A stretch of DNA of 35,022 nt. Origin: Chloroflexota bacterium. GTDB lineage: Bacteria > Chloroflexota > UBA5177 > JANWHV01. Position numbers and translations under genes: made by a program. The stretch lies in assembly GCA_025924845.1 (NCBI GenBank), contig JAICHN010000002.1, positions 1-35,022 of the forward strand. The letters run 5' to 3'. Below the pieces are notes generated by a model. It was not told the origin of the DNA, searched no databases, and worked only from the letters and a program-made list of their open reading frames with translations. This document shows positions 23,724-31,554 of the stretch, piece by piece. The stretch's first letter is position 1, and every line of letters begins with the position of its first letter.

Positions 23724-24548
23724 GTGATCGATGCCGTGAGCGCGCTTGCCGCACTGATCCAGTCCAATCGGGAGGAAGTACGCACCGCTTGGCTGGCCGA
23801 TCGCGAAGGGCGATCCAATGCCCTGAAAGATCGGGAGTTTCGCGACCACATCGACCGCTTGCTTGATGACCTTACCCGCATCCGGGGTACTTGGGATATG
23901 GACGAATTCGGAGCCCTGAAGGGTCATCTGGTCGAACTCAGCCGGGCGGCGGCGCTTCGTGGCGCTACGCCCAGCGAGACCGCGACCTTGATATTCTCCC
24001 TGAAAGAGGCGTTGGGTCCTGTGGTGCGGCTCGGCCTGGCCGAAAAATCTCTCGATTGGGACGCGGCCGAAGCTATCAATCGCCTCATCGATCGCATGGG
24101 CCTCCTTACATTCGAGGCATTCATCGCAGGCCGCGAGGCAATGATCCGCGAGCAGCAGCGCAGCATTATGGAACTCTCGACCCCGGTTGTGGAACTCTGG
24201 CATGGCATCCTGGCCGTGCCCATCGTGGGCACGGTCGACTCCCTACGAACCCAGCAGATTATGGAAAACCTCCTCCAGCGGATAGTCGATACTGGTGCTC
24301 AGATGATCCTAATCGATATTACCGGGGTGCCGGTAGTCGATACCACGGTGGCCAAGCATCTGCTGCAGACGGTCACCGCGACGCGCTTGCTTGGCGCGGA
24401 GGCCATCTTGGTCGGGATCAGTCCGCGTATCGCGCAGACTCTGGTCCATTTAGGCGTGGATCTGGGCGAGGTTACCACGCGAGCTACCCTGGCTCGAGGG
24501 TTGGAATTGGCCCTGAGCCGCACCCATCAGCAGGTGGTTTCCCTGTGA
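23724..24548 (+). CDS. rsbR: Stressosome scaffold / sensor protein, RsbR family
   Basis: A 274-residue RsbR-type protein that co-assembles with RsbS into stressosomes and controls release of the kinase RsbT. The N-terminal half (about 1-150) is all-helical and resembles RsbRD-type sensor domains, not the globin of RsbRA. The C-terminal STAS domain keeps both phosphorylation sites: T207 in DITGVPVVDTTVAKHLL and T239 in SPRIAQTLVHLGVDL, matching T171 and T205 of Bacillus RsbRA. Start is a GTG with AAGGGAG about 9 bases upstream. Its stop overlaps the GTG of rsbS. What the N-terminal domain senses is unknown. I see no strong promoter in the 150 bp upstream. Confidence 0.93.
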   Translation: MIDAVSALAALIQSNREEVRTAWLADREGRSNALKDREFRDHIDRLLDDLTRIRGTWDMDEFGALKGHLVELSRAAALRGATPSETATLIFSLKEALGPVVRLGLAEKSLDWDAAEAINRLIDRMGLLTFEAFIAGREAMIREQQRSIMELSTPVVELWHGILAVPIVGTVDSLRTQQIMENLLQRIVDTGAQMILIDITGVPVVDTTVAKHLLQTVTATRLLGAEAILVGISPRIAQTLVHLGVDLGEVTTRATLARGLELALSRTHQQVVSL

Positions 24549-24970
24549 CCGGGGGCTCATTGACCGGTGCATCCGGCGTGCCGATTTTTCGCCTGGGCAA
24601 CGTGCTGATTGTGTCGATCCAGCAGGCGCTGCACGATCGTCTCGCGCTTATCCTCCAGGACGACATCACCACCGCGCTCAGCCGCAGCGGCGCCGACGGC
24701 CTATTGATCGATGTGTCGGTGATCGATATTGTGGACAGCTTCCTGGGGCGAATGCTCAACGACATCGCGGCGATGGCTCTCTTAATGGGCGCGCGTACCG
24801 CGCTCGTCGGTATCCAGCCCGCCGTAGCGATCACCCTGACTGAACTCGGCCTGGAGTTGCGTGGGATCGTGACCGCCCTGGACGTCGAACAAGGGCTCGC
24901 TCGCCTGCCTGAGGTTTCTCGGCAGGACTGGAAGCAGAACCGCAACGGGCAGGATGCCGAGCATGACTGA
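24545..24970 (+). CDS. rsbS: Stressosome STAS protein RsbS
   Basis: A single STAS-domain protein of 141 residues that binds and holds RsbT inside the stressosome until phosphorylated. GNVLIVSIQQALHDRLALIL and LIDVSVIDIVDSFLGRML are near-diagnostic; the phosphoserine is S65 in DIVDSF, equal to S59 of Bacillus RsbS. GIQPAVAITLTELGLEL follows. The GTG start lies in a GTGA overlap with the rsbR stop, and the end overlaps the rsbT start. The C-terminal tail after the STAS fold is about 15 residues longer than usual. Confidence 0.94.
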   Translation: MTGGSLTGASGVPIFRLGNVLIVSIQQALHDRLALILQDDITTALSRSGADGLLIDVSVIDIVDSFLGRMLNDIAAMALLMGARTALVGIQPAVAITLTELGLELRGIVTALDVEQGLARLPEVSRQDWKQNRNGQDAEHD

Positions 24971-25373
24971 AGCACGGCGGCTGCCCCTCGTGCGGGAAGA
25001 GGATATTGTTATGGCTCGCCAGGAAGGGCGCGCCCTTGCCAAGGCCCTGGGCTTCGGCGTGGTAGACCAATCTCGAATCGCCACGGCAATCAGCGAGCTT
25101 GCTCGTAACGTTATTCGCTACGCGGGAACCGGTGAGGTGGCCTTGCGAGCCCTCACCAGCCCGGACGGCAGTGAACGCCGAGGGTTGGAAGTAGTGGTAG
25201 CGGATTCAGGACCGGGAATCGAGGACCCAGAGGCGGCAATGCGCGACGGCGTGACTTCGGGCGACGGGCTGGGCATGGGCTTACCGGGCGCCAAGCGCCT
25301 GATGGATGAGTTTTCCCTTGACACCGCTCCCGGCAAGGGCACCAAGGTCACCACGCGGAAGTGGCAGCGATGA
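24963..25373 (+). CDS. rsbT: Serine/threonine kinase RsbT (GHKL ATPase fold)
   Basis: The switch kinase: it phosphorylates RsbR and RsbS, is thereby released, and then activates a downstream partner by binding. The 136 residues match RsbT end to end: EEDIVMARQEGRALAKALGF, the N-box SELARNVIRYAG, the G1 box VVADSGPGIEDPE, and the G2 box SGDGLGMGLPGAKRLMDEF, ending KGTKVTTRKWQR. I choose the ATG at 24963, which overlaps the rsbS stop; an ATG at 24954 would add three residues. The expected partner, by homology with RsbU, is the N-terminal domain of the histidine kinase encoded at the end of this operon. Confidence 0.94.
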   Translation: MTEARRLPLVREEDIVMARQEGRALAKALGFGVVDQSRIATAISELARNVIRYAGTGEVALRALTSPDGSERRGLEVVVADSGPGIEDPEAAMRDGVTSGDGLGMGLPGAKRLMDEFSLDTAPGKGTKVTTRKWQR

Positions 25374-25384
25374 GGCGCTGAGCC

Positions 25385-25789
25385 ATGGCTGACACAGTAG
25401 TAAAAGAGATCGCGGTTCGAGATTTACACGATGTGCCCCAGGCACGCCGGGCCGCCGAGGCCGCCGCGCGCGGCGCGGGCATGTGCGCGCTGGATGTGGG
25501 GATCGTGGCATTGGTAGCATCTGAACTGGCCACCAACCTTGCCCGCCACGCCCATGGCGGCGTCCTGTCGAGTGAGAGCGGCGAACGGTGCGTGTATCTT
25601 GTGAGCCACGACCAGGGGCCGGGCATTGTCAATTCTATGATGGCACTGGAAGACGGCTACAGCACCGGAGGCGGACTCGGGATTGGTCTTGGTGCCATAA
25701 GAAGACTGATGGACACTTTTCAATTGGACACATCGGCGGCCGGGACCAGCCTAAAGGTAGGGAAATGCTGCGCGCACACTATGCCATAG
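25385..25789 (+). CDS. Second RsbT/RsbW-like ATP-binding regulator
   Basis: A 134-residue GHKL ATPase of the anti-sigma-factor kinase group. The N-box is ASELATNLARHAHGG (E47, N51), the G1 box HDQGPGI, and the G2 box STGGGLGIGLGAIRRLMDTF, with the end TSLKVGKCC. It resembles RsbT more than RsbW in the G2 region, yet lacks the strongly conserved RsbT opening. It may phosphorylate a STAS protein elsewhere or form a paired unit with the phosphatase that follows. It lies 11 bp after rsbT, and its 3' end overlaps the phosphatase gene by 25 bp, so the two are probably coupled. Confidence 0.83.
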   Translation: MADTVVKEIAVRDLHDVPQARRAAEAAARGAGMCALDVGIVALVASELATNLARHAHGGVLSSESGERCVYLVSHDQGPGIVNSMMALEDGYSTGGGLGIGLGAIRRLMDTFQLDTSAAGTSLKVGKCCAHTMP

Positions 25790-26400
25790 CCACGAGACCC
25801 TTTCCGGGCGAGCTGGAAAACGGCGATCTTGCCCTGGTGTTGCCGGAATCCGAAGCCGCACGGACCGAGGCCAAAACCATGCTGTTTGGACTGATCGATG
25901 GTGCGGGCCATGGGCCGGCGGCGGCCCACGCGGCGGCTCTCGCGCACGGCGCCCTAAACCGACCTGTACCCACCCCCCTGCCGGAAGCCCTGAAGGCCGT
26001 ACATATGGCGCTCGCCGGCACCCGAGGCGCCGTGGCCGGTTTGGCCCAGGTTGACTTAGAGGGTGGAACCCTCGAATACTCCGGCGTGGGCAATATCGAG
26101 TGCCGGATCCTGCACTCAGACCGGAATGGCAGCAGTCTTATGTCGTATAATGGTCTGCTCGGGCATACATTTCCCGGCCTGCGCACCTTTACCCATGCCA
26201 TTGCGTTAGGCGACATGCTCGTACTTCACAGTGATGGCATAAGCGGACACTGGCAAACGAGCTGCTATCCCGGCCTCACAGCTGAAGCGCCCTCTATGGT
26301 CGCCTCGTTGCTGATGCGCGACTGGGGGCGTGCCACCGACGATGCGACCATTGTGGTAGTTCGATTCGATGGGGTCGCGGAGGAGATATTGGGCCTATGA
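25765..26400 (+). CDS. RsbX-like PP2C/SpoIIE-type serine phosphatase
   Basis: A 211-residue phosphatase without sensory domains, the size and place of RsbX, which dephosphorylates RsbR and RsbS to reset the stressosome. Metal-binding acidic motifs are visible: GLIDGAGHGPAAAHAA, VLHSDGISGHW and RATDDATIVVVRF. GNIECRIL and GLLGHTFPGLR match the SpoIIE-type core. The ATG at 25765 lies inside the preceding gene with AGGTAGGG directly before it. Its stop overlaps the ATG of the histidine kinase gene (ATGA). Confidence 0.9.
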   Translation: MLRAHYAIATRPFPGELENGDLALVLPESEAARTEAKTMLFGLIDGAGHGPAAAHAAALAHGALNRPVPTPLPEALKAVHMALAGTRGAVAGLAQVDLEGGTLEYSGVGNIECRILHSDRNGSSLMSYNGLLGHTFPGLRTFTHAIALGDMLVLHSDGISGHWQTSCYPGLTAEAPSMVASLLMRDWGRATDDATIVVVRFDGVAEEILGL

Positions 26401-27467
26401 TCAACGCGGATGCCCTGGACGGATACGGCGATGCACTCACGGATTACCTACGCTCGGGCAGCGAGGACGCGCTCTATAGAGCCTCCCTCCTCAGCAGCCG
26501 TTGCGTGGACCATGGATTAGGTCCCGAAGAGATCGTGGCCTTTCATACCGCCGAGTTGGAGCGCATCGCCCAGCAGTCGCCGCTCCGCGATCGGGCCCGC
26601 ATCTATGCCTCATCGCTCCAGTTTTTGCTCGAAGTGATGATCGCCTATGGTGTGCGATATAAGGAGTATCTGGATCTCAGGCTGCGTGAAAGCACGCGCG
26701 ATGTGGAAAGCCGCATGGCGGTCGAGCGCGCCACGGCGAGTGAGAAAATCCGCGCCGAAAGGGAGGCGCTCCGCTCCAAGGAGGATTTTCTTAACTTTAT
26801 CGCGCACGAATTGCGCACTCCTTTGACTGCCCTTCAAGGCCACTTGCAGTTGCTGGAGCGTCATCAGGGCGGCCTGGTTCAGGATCGCTTGGCGGTATCC
26901 CTGGCCGGCATGAATCATGCCGTGGTCGGCATGCGCCGTCTCCTTGATAACTTGCTGACGATTGGGCGGGCGGAGGCCGGTGTGGTCGACCAGGCAGGCG
27001 TCGAGCCGATCGACCTGGGTGACCTTGCCAGGACGATTGCCGAGGAGCTTGGCGCGACAGCGGCTCAACAAGGCGTGACCATCGACGTTTCTGCCGGCGA
27101 GCCCGTTCCCCTAGTGCGTGCGGATCGCATCAGCATCGAATCGATCCTTGCCAATTTGGTCGGCAACGCGATCAAATACAGTCCCGACGGCGGGAAGGTG
27201 AATATCGCCGTGAATACGGCGCAGGGTCAGGTGTGCTGTTCGGTAGCCGACCAGGGAGTCGGCATACCGGAGCAGGAGCTGCCGCGTATATTCGAGAAGT
27301 ACTTCCGGGGTACCAACACGCGCAGCGTGCAGGGAGTAGGACTTGGCCTCGCCGTTGCCCAGGCCGCGGCACAACGACATGGCGGCCGCATCAAGGTGGA
27401 GAGTAAGGAAGGCGAGGGCAGTACTTTCAGCCTTATGCTTCCCGTCAAGGCCGGCGCCGAATCCTGA
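26397..27467 (+). CDS. Histidine kinase with an RsbU-like N-terminal domain
   Basis: A soluble 356-residue sensor kinase without membrane segments. Residues about 5-95 (YGDALTDYLRSGSEDALYRA, then LGPEEIVAFHTAELERIA) resemble the N-terminal domain of RsbU, which in Bacillus binds RsbT. A short coiled coil (about 97-128) leads to the HisKA helix with phospho-acceptor H137 in FLNFIAHELRTPLTALQGH. The ATPase domain has the N-box LVGNAIKYSPDGG, the G1 box VADQGVGIPEQ, the F box IFEKYFRGTNT and the G2 box GVGLGLAVAQAA. Its ATG overlaps the phosphatase stop, so it is the operon's last gene. Where RsbU would have a phosphatase domain this protein has a kinase; no response regulator is adjacent. Confidence 0.9.
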   Translation: MINADALDGYGDALTDYLRSGSEDALYRASLLSSRCVDHGLGPEEIVAFHTAELERIAQQSPLRDRARIYASSLQFLLEVMIAYGVRYKEYLDLRLRESTRDVESRMAVERATASEKIRAEREALRSKEDFLNFIAHELRTPLTALQGHLQLLERHQGGLVQDRLAVSLAGMNHAVVGMRRLLDNLLTIGRAEAGVVDQAGVEPIDLGDLARTIAEELGATAAQQGVTIDVSAGEPVPLVRADRISIESILANLVGNAIKYSPDGGKVNIAVNTAQGQVCCSVADQGVGIPEQELPRIFEKYFRGTNTRSVQGVGLGLAVAQAAAQRHGGRIKVESKEGEGSTFSLMLPVKAGAES

Positions 27468-27480
27468 CCCCGACCAGGGA

Positions 27481-28419
27481 TTAACGCACGTGACGCGGGT
27501 CAATCGCGTCACGTAGGCCGTCCCCGATGAAGTTCATGCAGAGAATGGCAAGTGTCAACAACACACCAGGAACGATAGCTAATTGGGGAGCGTCGTAGAA
27601 GGTGTCCTGGGCACCGGTGAGTAGATTCCCCCAACTTGGAATGTCCGGCGAAATACCAAAGCCTAGAAAATCCAGCACGGCTTCAATATAGAGCGCGGCC
27701 GCTAGGATAAAGGTTGATGATACAATAATCGGTCCCATGGCGTTTGGTAGGATATGACGCCAAATTATCCTTCGGGAGGACACGCCCGCGGCACGAGCCG
27801 CCTGGACATAGTCCAACTCCCGTATCTGCAGAAACTCGGCCCGCGCCAGGCGCGCCAGATACATCCAATTGAAAACGCCAATGAGCAGGATGATTGACAG
27901 GATACCTACGCCGATGGTCACGGCAACGATCAGGATCAGAAACAAGGCTGGGAAAGCAAGTACGAGATCGACGAAGCGCATGAGAATGTTGTCTACCACG
28001 CCGCCCAAGTAGCCGGCCGTTGTGCCAATCAATAAGCCGATGGCGAGCGCCACTAGTGTTGCCCCAAAACTGATGCTCAGCGAAATACGAGCGCCCAAGA
28101 GCACCCTGCTCAGTTCGTCCCGGCCCAACTCGTCGGTGCCTAGCCAGTGGGCGCCGCTCGGTAACAGTGTAGGATCATAGTTTTGAGCGTAGGGATCGTA
28201 GGGACTGATGAGCGGTACAAGGATTGCGATCATGGCCATCGCTAGAATAATGCACAGGCTGATCATTGCCATGCGATGGTGAGCAAAACGCTGCCAGAGG
28301 CGTGGGCGGCGGAGTGCCGGATCGCCGGCGTCAAGCTCGGCCAGAGGCGCCGCCCCATCGGCTGGGGCGGCCGACATTGGCGGGGAATGGCTCGGCGCGG
28401 GCGCTGCATGCTCAGTCAT
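27481..28419 (-). CDS. Peptide-type ABC transporter permease, DppC/OppC family (second cluster)
   Basis: A 312-residue permease. After a Pro/Ala-rich cytoplasmic head of about 45 residues, the first membrane helix is MISLCIILAMAMIAILVPL. Hallmarks are HWLGTDELGRDELSRVLLGA, the ATPase-contact loop YVQAARAAGVSSRRIIWRH, and the end FIGDGLRDAIDPR. The ATG overlaps the stop of the DppB gene by 8 bp. As in the other cluster, no ATPase gene follows. Confidence 0.94.
   Translation of the reverse strand: MTEHAAPAPSHSPPMSAAPADGAAPLAELDAGDPALRRPRLWQRFAHHRMAMISLCIILAMAMIAILVPLISPYDPYAQNYDPTLLPSGAHWLGTDELGRDELSRVLLGARISLSISFGATLVALAIGLLIGTTAGYLGGVVDNILMRFVDLVLAFPALFLILIVAVTIGVGILSIILLIGVFNWMYLARLARAEFLQIRELDYVQAARAAGVSSRRIIWRHILPNAMGPIIVSSTFILAAALYIEAVLDFLGFGISPDIPSWGNLLTGAQDTFYDAPQLAIVPGVLLTLAILCMNFIGDGLRDAIDPRHVR
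27488..27514. terminator. Hairpin at the junction of the convergent kinase and permease genes
   Basis: A perfect 10-bp stem ACGTGACGCG / CGCGTCACGT with a 7-nt loop. It overlaps the last codons of the leftward permease gene and starts 20 bp after the histidine kinase stop. There is no T-run; it may end the rightward stressosome transcript, but this is weak. Confidence 0.35.
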
Positions 28420-29365
28420 AGCGCACTCTCGGGTTCAACACTCCATAGATGAGGTCGGCCACCAGGTTACTGAACAGGATAAGGAACGCTGAAATGAGCA
28501 AGACACCCATCAATACAGGGTAGTCGCGATTTTGTAGCGCGTCGTAGAACAAGCGCCCCTCCCCCGGCCACGAGAAGACCACTTCAACTACGAGCGCACC
28601 TGTAAACAGCAGTGGGATATCCAGAGCCATCACTGTAACGAGCGGCACTACAGCATTTCTCAACGCATGTTTGAGCACAACCCCACGCGTAGCAACGCCC
28701 TTGGCGCGCGCCGTACGTAAGTAGTCGAGCTGGAGCACCTCCAGCATGCTCGACCGCAAATACCTGCTCCAGCCTGCAATCAAGCCCAATCCCAACACAG
28801 CGGCGGGCAATACCAGGTGCTTGAGCGCATCGGTTAAGGTCCAGGGCACTCCCTCGGTATACATTCCGGCAACAGGTAGCCAGCCAAGCTTCACGGAAAA
28901 CAGCAGCTGCACCATCAAGCCGGCCCAGAATACCGGGACGGAATATGCGACAAAGCTCAGGAAGGTCGCCGTGTAGTCAAAGATCGAGTACTGCCGCACC
29001 GAGGAGAGCACGCCCAGCGGAATGGCAAGAAGAATCGAGATAGCGAACGCGGTGCCCACCAGCTCTAATGTGTTTCCCAAGCGTTCGACAATCAGGCTGG
29101 TGACCGGCTCCCCGCTTTGTAGAGAGTAACCCCATTGTCCGTGTACCAAACCCGACAGCCACCGCCAATACTGCACGGGCGCCGGTTGATCCAGTCCAAG
29201 ATCATGGGCAATCACTTTAAGCTGCGCGGCCGTAATGTTCGGACTGTGTTGATATGCACTCAGCGGCCCGCCAGGGGAAAGTTGCATTACCGCGAATGAG
29301 ACAATGGTCGTAAGCAAAAGGAGGGGGAGTAACTGGACGAGCCGCTTGCCCAGATAACGAGTCAT
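28412..29365 (-). CDS. Peptide-type ABC transporter permease, DppB/OppB family (second cluster)
   Basis: A 317-residue permease opening MTRYLGKRLVQLLPLLLLTT, with MQLSPGGPL, GLDQPAPVQYWRWLSGLVHG and the ATPase-contact loop YLRTARAKGVATRGVVLKHA, ending LIYGVLNPRVR. I use the ATG at 29365; the frame could also open four codons upstream, and the ribosome binding site is weak in either case. A 7-bp hairpin (GGGGAGC/GCTCCCC, 29421-29453) lies in the 99-bp gap after the binding-protein gene. Confidence 0.94.
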   Translation of the reverse strand: MTRYLGKRLVQLLPLLLLTTIVSFAVMQLSPGGPLSAYQHSPNITAAQLKVIAHDLGLDQPAPVQYWRWLSGLVHGQWGYSLQSGEPVTSLIVERLGNTLELVGTAFAISILLAIPLGVLSSVRQYSIFDYTATFLSFVAYSVPVFWAGLMVQLLFSVKLGWLPVAGMYTEGVPWTLTDALKHLVLPAAVLGLGLIAGWSRYLRSSMLEVLQLDYLRTARAKGVATRGVVLKHALRNAVVPLVTVMALDIPLLFTGALVVEVVFSWPGEGRLFYDALQNRDYPVLMGVLLISAFLILFSNLVADLIYGVLNPRVRYD

Positions 29366-29464
29366 GCAAGGTTCCAATCTTCCCGAAGCAACCGCGCCAA
29401 GGACGGATAGCCGGTATGCAGGGGAGCAGGCGTCGTGTTTGAGCCCGCTCCCCCGCGGTTCGAC

Positions 29465-31111
29465 CTATTGGAGGTACCAGTCCTTGGCATTCCAAGCGGT
29501 TCGGTAGTTGAAGGGATTGGGAAGGTAATTGTGAAGCTTGCTCGTGGCCACCGTGAGCACGTCACCCCAGTACAGCCAGATATCCGGCACATCGTTGGCC
29601 AGGATTACCTGCAGCTTCTTGTAAACGGCGTTTCGTTTCGCCACATCCGTAGTAACCAGGCCTGTTTGCATGAGGGCATCAGCGGCAGGATTGGAATATC
29701 CATCGAAGTTACCACCTGCCGAGATTTTTGGGCTGAGGATCTGGTTCGTGGCCCAGAAATAATGATCGTCGGGATCGGCCGCCTCGATCCACTCATACTC
29801 CACCGCGTTCATGGTAGAAGACGACAGTCGGTTTGGATCATAAAGTGGTCCTCGTCGTCCAAAGAGCGTCGCGGGGTCGAGGGGCTTTAGATTGACGTTC
29901 ACCCCGATCTGGCCCCACGCCTGCTTGACGATTTGGGTAATCTCGGTCTGAGCCGAGAATGCCGCATCCACGGACAGGGTGATGTTGAATGGTACGCCAC
30001 CCTTTTGCAGGGTGCCGTTTGAACCTTTGGTAAAGCCGTCCGCCGCCAGCGCGGCAGCCGCTTTGGTAGGGTTGTAGGGCCAATAGCTCTCCACGGCTTT
30101 ATTGTAGGACGGCTTGGCCGGCGATTGGTCGGAGTATTGGGGCTTGCCATAGCCGAGTGCCACCAATTTGATGATCTTGTCTCGAGGGGTCGCCATCATA
30201 AGCGCTTGCCGCACTGCGACGTCCTTGAGGAAACCTGTTTCAAGAAGGTCGATGTGCTGCCAATTGAAACCCGGTGTGTCGTAGCCGACCAGCCCGGAGG
30301 CGCTCTTCAACTGATTGTACTGGCGTGCATCCAGATCCGCCGTCTGCCCCGCGAGATTCGCCTCGCCGGTACGCATCTGGTTTACCGCGGTAGTACCGTT
30401 AGGTACAAAGCGAAAAATGATCTGAGCCAGATGCGGCGCGCCAAGGAAGTACTCCTTGTTGGCGCTCAGCGTAACATGGTCACCGGCCACGAACTCACTC
30501 GCCGTAAAAGGCCCGGATCCGAGCGGTCGCCGGTTATACAGCGTGTCGGTACGAATCGCCGTAACCGGAATCTGCCCGAGGACATGCTGGGGCAGGACAT
30601 AACTCGAGGCATAATCCTGGAGGAACGGCGCGTATGGACTCGCCAAAGTAATGTTTACCTGGGAGGTGCCGACCGCCGTGATCGTCTTGATGTGATCGAA
30701 ACCGAGCGTCGAGGTGGCGGGGAACGCCTTGTTGTTGACCAGGTTTGCCGTAAACACCACGTCCTTGGCGGTGAGCGGCACACCATCCTGCCACTTCGCC
30801 TTGGGGTTCAGGTAGAAGGTCCAATTGAGGCCGTTGGCGGATGTCGTCCACTTGGTGGCGAGATCAGGCTTGAATATACCCTTGCTGTCAATCTTGACCA
30901 GCCCGTCAAAGATAGCCGAGTCGATGTCCGCGGTGCTGAGCTGCTGATTTAGATATGGGTTGAGCGAGTCGGGAGTGTCCGCTTCGGCCGCAATCACGGT
31001 GCCGCCGCCCGGAATGGCGGCATCGACGCGGTGCGCCCGAGCCGAGGGTAAGGTTGCGACGACGAGGGCAAGGCCGAAAACCGCTGTTCGGAGCCTGGGA
31101 TGATGAGGCAT
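29465..31111 (-). CDS. Extracellular solute-binding protein family 5 (second cluster)
   Basis: A 548-residue peptide/nickel-type binding protein. The signal peptide is RLRTAVFGLALVVATLPSAR with a likely Ala-X-Ala cut near ARA. The mature chain begins near GGGTVIAAEADTPDSLNPYL and carries WTFYLNPKAKWQDGVPLTA, the family signature. It differs markedly from the binding protein of the first cluster, so the ligand is probably different. The ATG at 31111 has AGGAG 8 bases upstream; an in-frame start at 31147 would place twelve residues before a good signal peptide. It is the first gene of its operon. Confidence 0.94.
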   Translation of the reverse strand: MPHHPRLRTAVFGLALVVATLPSARAHRVDAAIPGGGTVIAAEADTPDSLNPYLNQQLSTADIDSAIFDGLVKIDSKGIFKPDLATKWTTSANGLNWTFYLNPKAKWQDGVPLTAKDVVFTANLVNNKAFPATSTLGFDHIKTITAVGTSQVNITLASPYAPFLQDYASSYVLPQHVLGQIPVTAIRTDTLYNRRPLGSGPFTASEFVAGDHVTLSANKEYFLGAPHLAQIIFRFVPNGTTAVNQMRTGEANLAGQTADLDARQYNQLKSASGLVGYDTPGFNWQHIDLLETGFLKDVAVRQALMMATPRDKIIKLVALGYGKPQYSDQSPAKPSYNKAVESYWPYNPTKAAAALAADGFTKGSNGTLQKGGVPFNITLSVDAAFSAQTEITQIVKQAWGQIGVNVNLKPLDPATLFGRRGPLYDPNRLSSSTMNAVEYEWIEAADPDDHYFWATNQILSPKISAGGNFDGYSNPAADALMQTGLVTTDVAKRNAVYKKLQVILANDVPDIWLYWGDVLTVATSKLHNYLPNPFNYRTAWNAKDWYLQ

Positions 31112-31380
31112 GGCTCGTACTCCTCTCAGACTGGGTCCCCGACGCACTCGCCGGGGACATCACTCCGACACCGACCGCCGGCGCGGCGCGGGAAAAGGCC
31201 CGCACACGCTTGGCATGATCGGTCGGATGACCTACGCGCGCGACGGCGACGGGCTCCTTTCTGGTCAGTACTCCGGCGGTTACATGCTCCCCGCTGATTG
31301 GCGGCGCCTACGTTGACTTCGAAAAACCCTAGGCACGCGTTGCTTGGCCTGGCAACCTGCCAACTGCTGGAATCCGAGCC

Positions 31381-31410
31381 ACTATAGCACGCCTGTCGGG
31401 TCGATGGCAA
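31381..31410 (-). promoter_or_regulatory. Candidate promoter of the second uptake operon
   Basis: On the minus strand -35 TTGCCA (31405-31410) and -10 TATAGT (31381-31386) are spaced by 18 bp and point toward the binding-protein gene about 270 bp away. Confidence 0.5.
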
Positions 31411-31442
31411 GGCTTGTTCAGAGCCGCACCTCACGGGCGGAA

Positions 31443-31462
31443 GGTATATCCCAGGATACACC
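31443..31462. promoter_or_regulatory. Operator-like inverted repeat upstream of the second uptake promoter
   Basis: GGTATATCC and GGATACACC form an inverted repeat matching at 8 of 9 positions with a 2-bp spacer. It lies about 33 bp upstream of the candidate -35 box, where an activator could bind. No regulator gene is adjacent. Confidence 0.3.
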
Positions 31463-31554
31463 GGCCACGCTAAGCAGCCTACTGAAGCACTTTGGGAAAC
31501 TGGTCAGGCCAAGTGAGGTCGGGCCCGCGCGGGCGATTGCGGTAATCGGCCATG

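Larger units (their letters stand above)
31112..31554. other. 443-bp intergenic region without a credible gene
   Basis: This gap between the binding-protein start and the amidase stop holds short open frames on both strands, but all are Arg/Ser-rich and lack ribosome binding sites, so I reject them as genes. It contains the candidate promoter at 31381-31410 and the operator-like inverted repeat at 31443-31462. The leader of about 230 nt between that promoter and the gene shows no structure I recognise. Confidence 0.6.

Noticed and set aside
26397..27467. RsbU-type PP2C phosphatase as the last gene of the stressosome operon
   Set aside because: The C-terminal half has H, N, G1, F and G2 boxes of a histidine kinase and no PP2C metal motifs.
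30125..30952. 275-residue plus-strand frame antisense to the second binding protein
   Set aside because: The opposite strand encodes a complete family 5 binding protein over the same bases.
31126..31461. 111-residue minus-strand frame in the gap before the second binding protein
   Set aside because: It is Arg/Ser/Cys-rich, has no ribosome binding site and overlaps the promoter and leader region.
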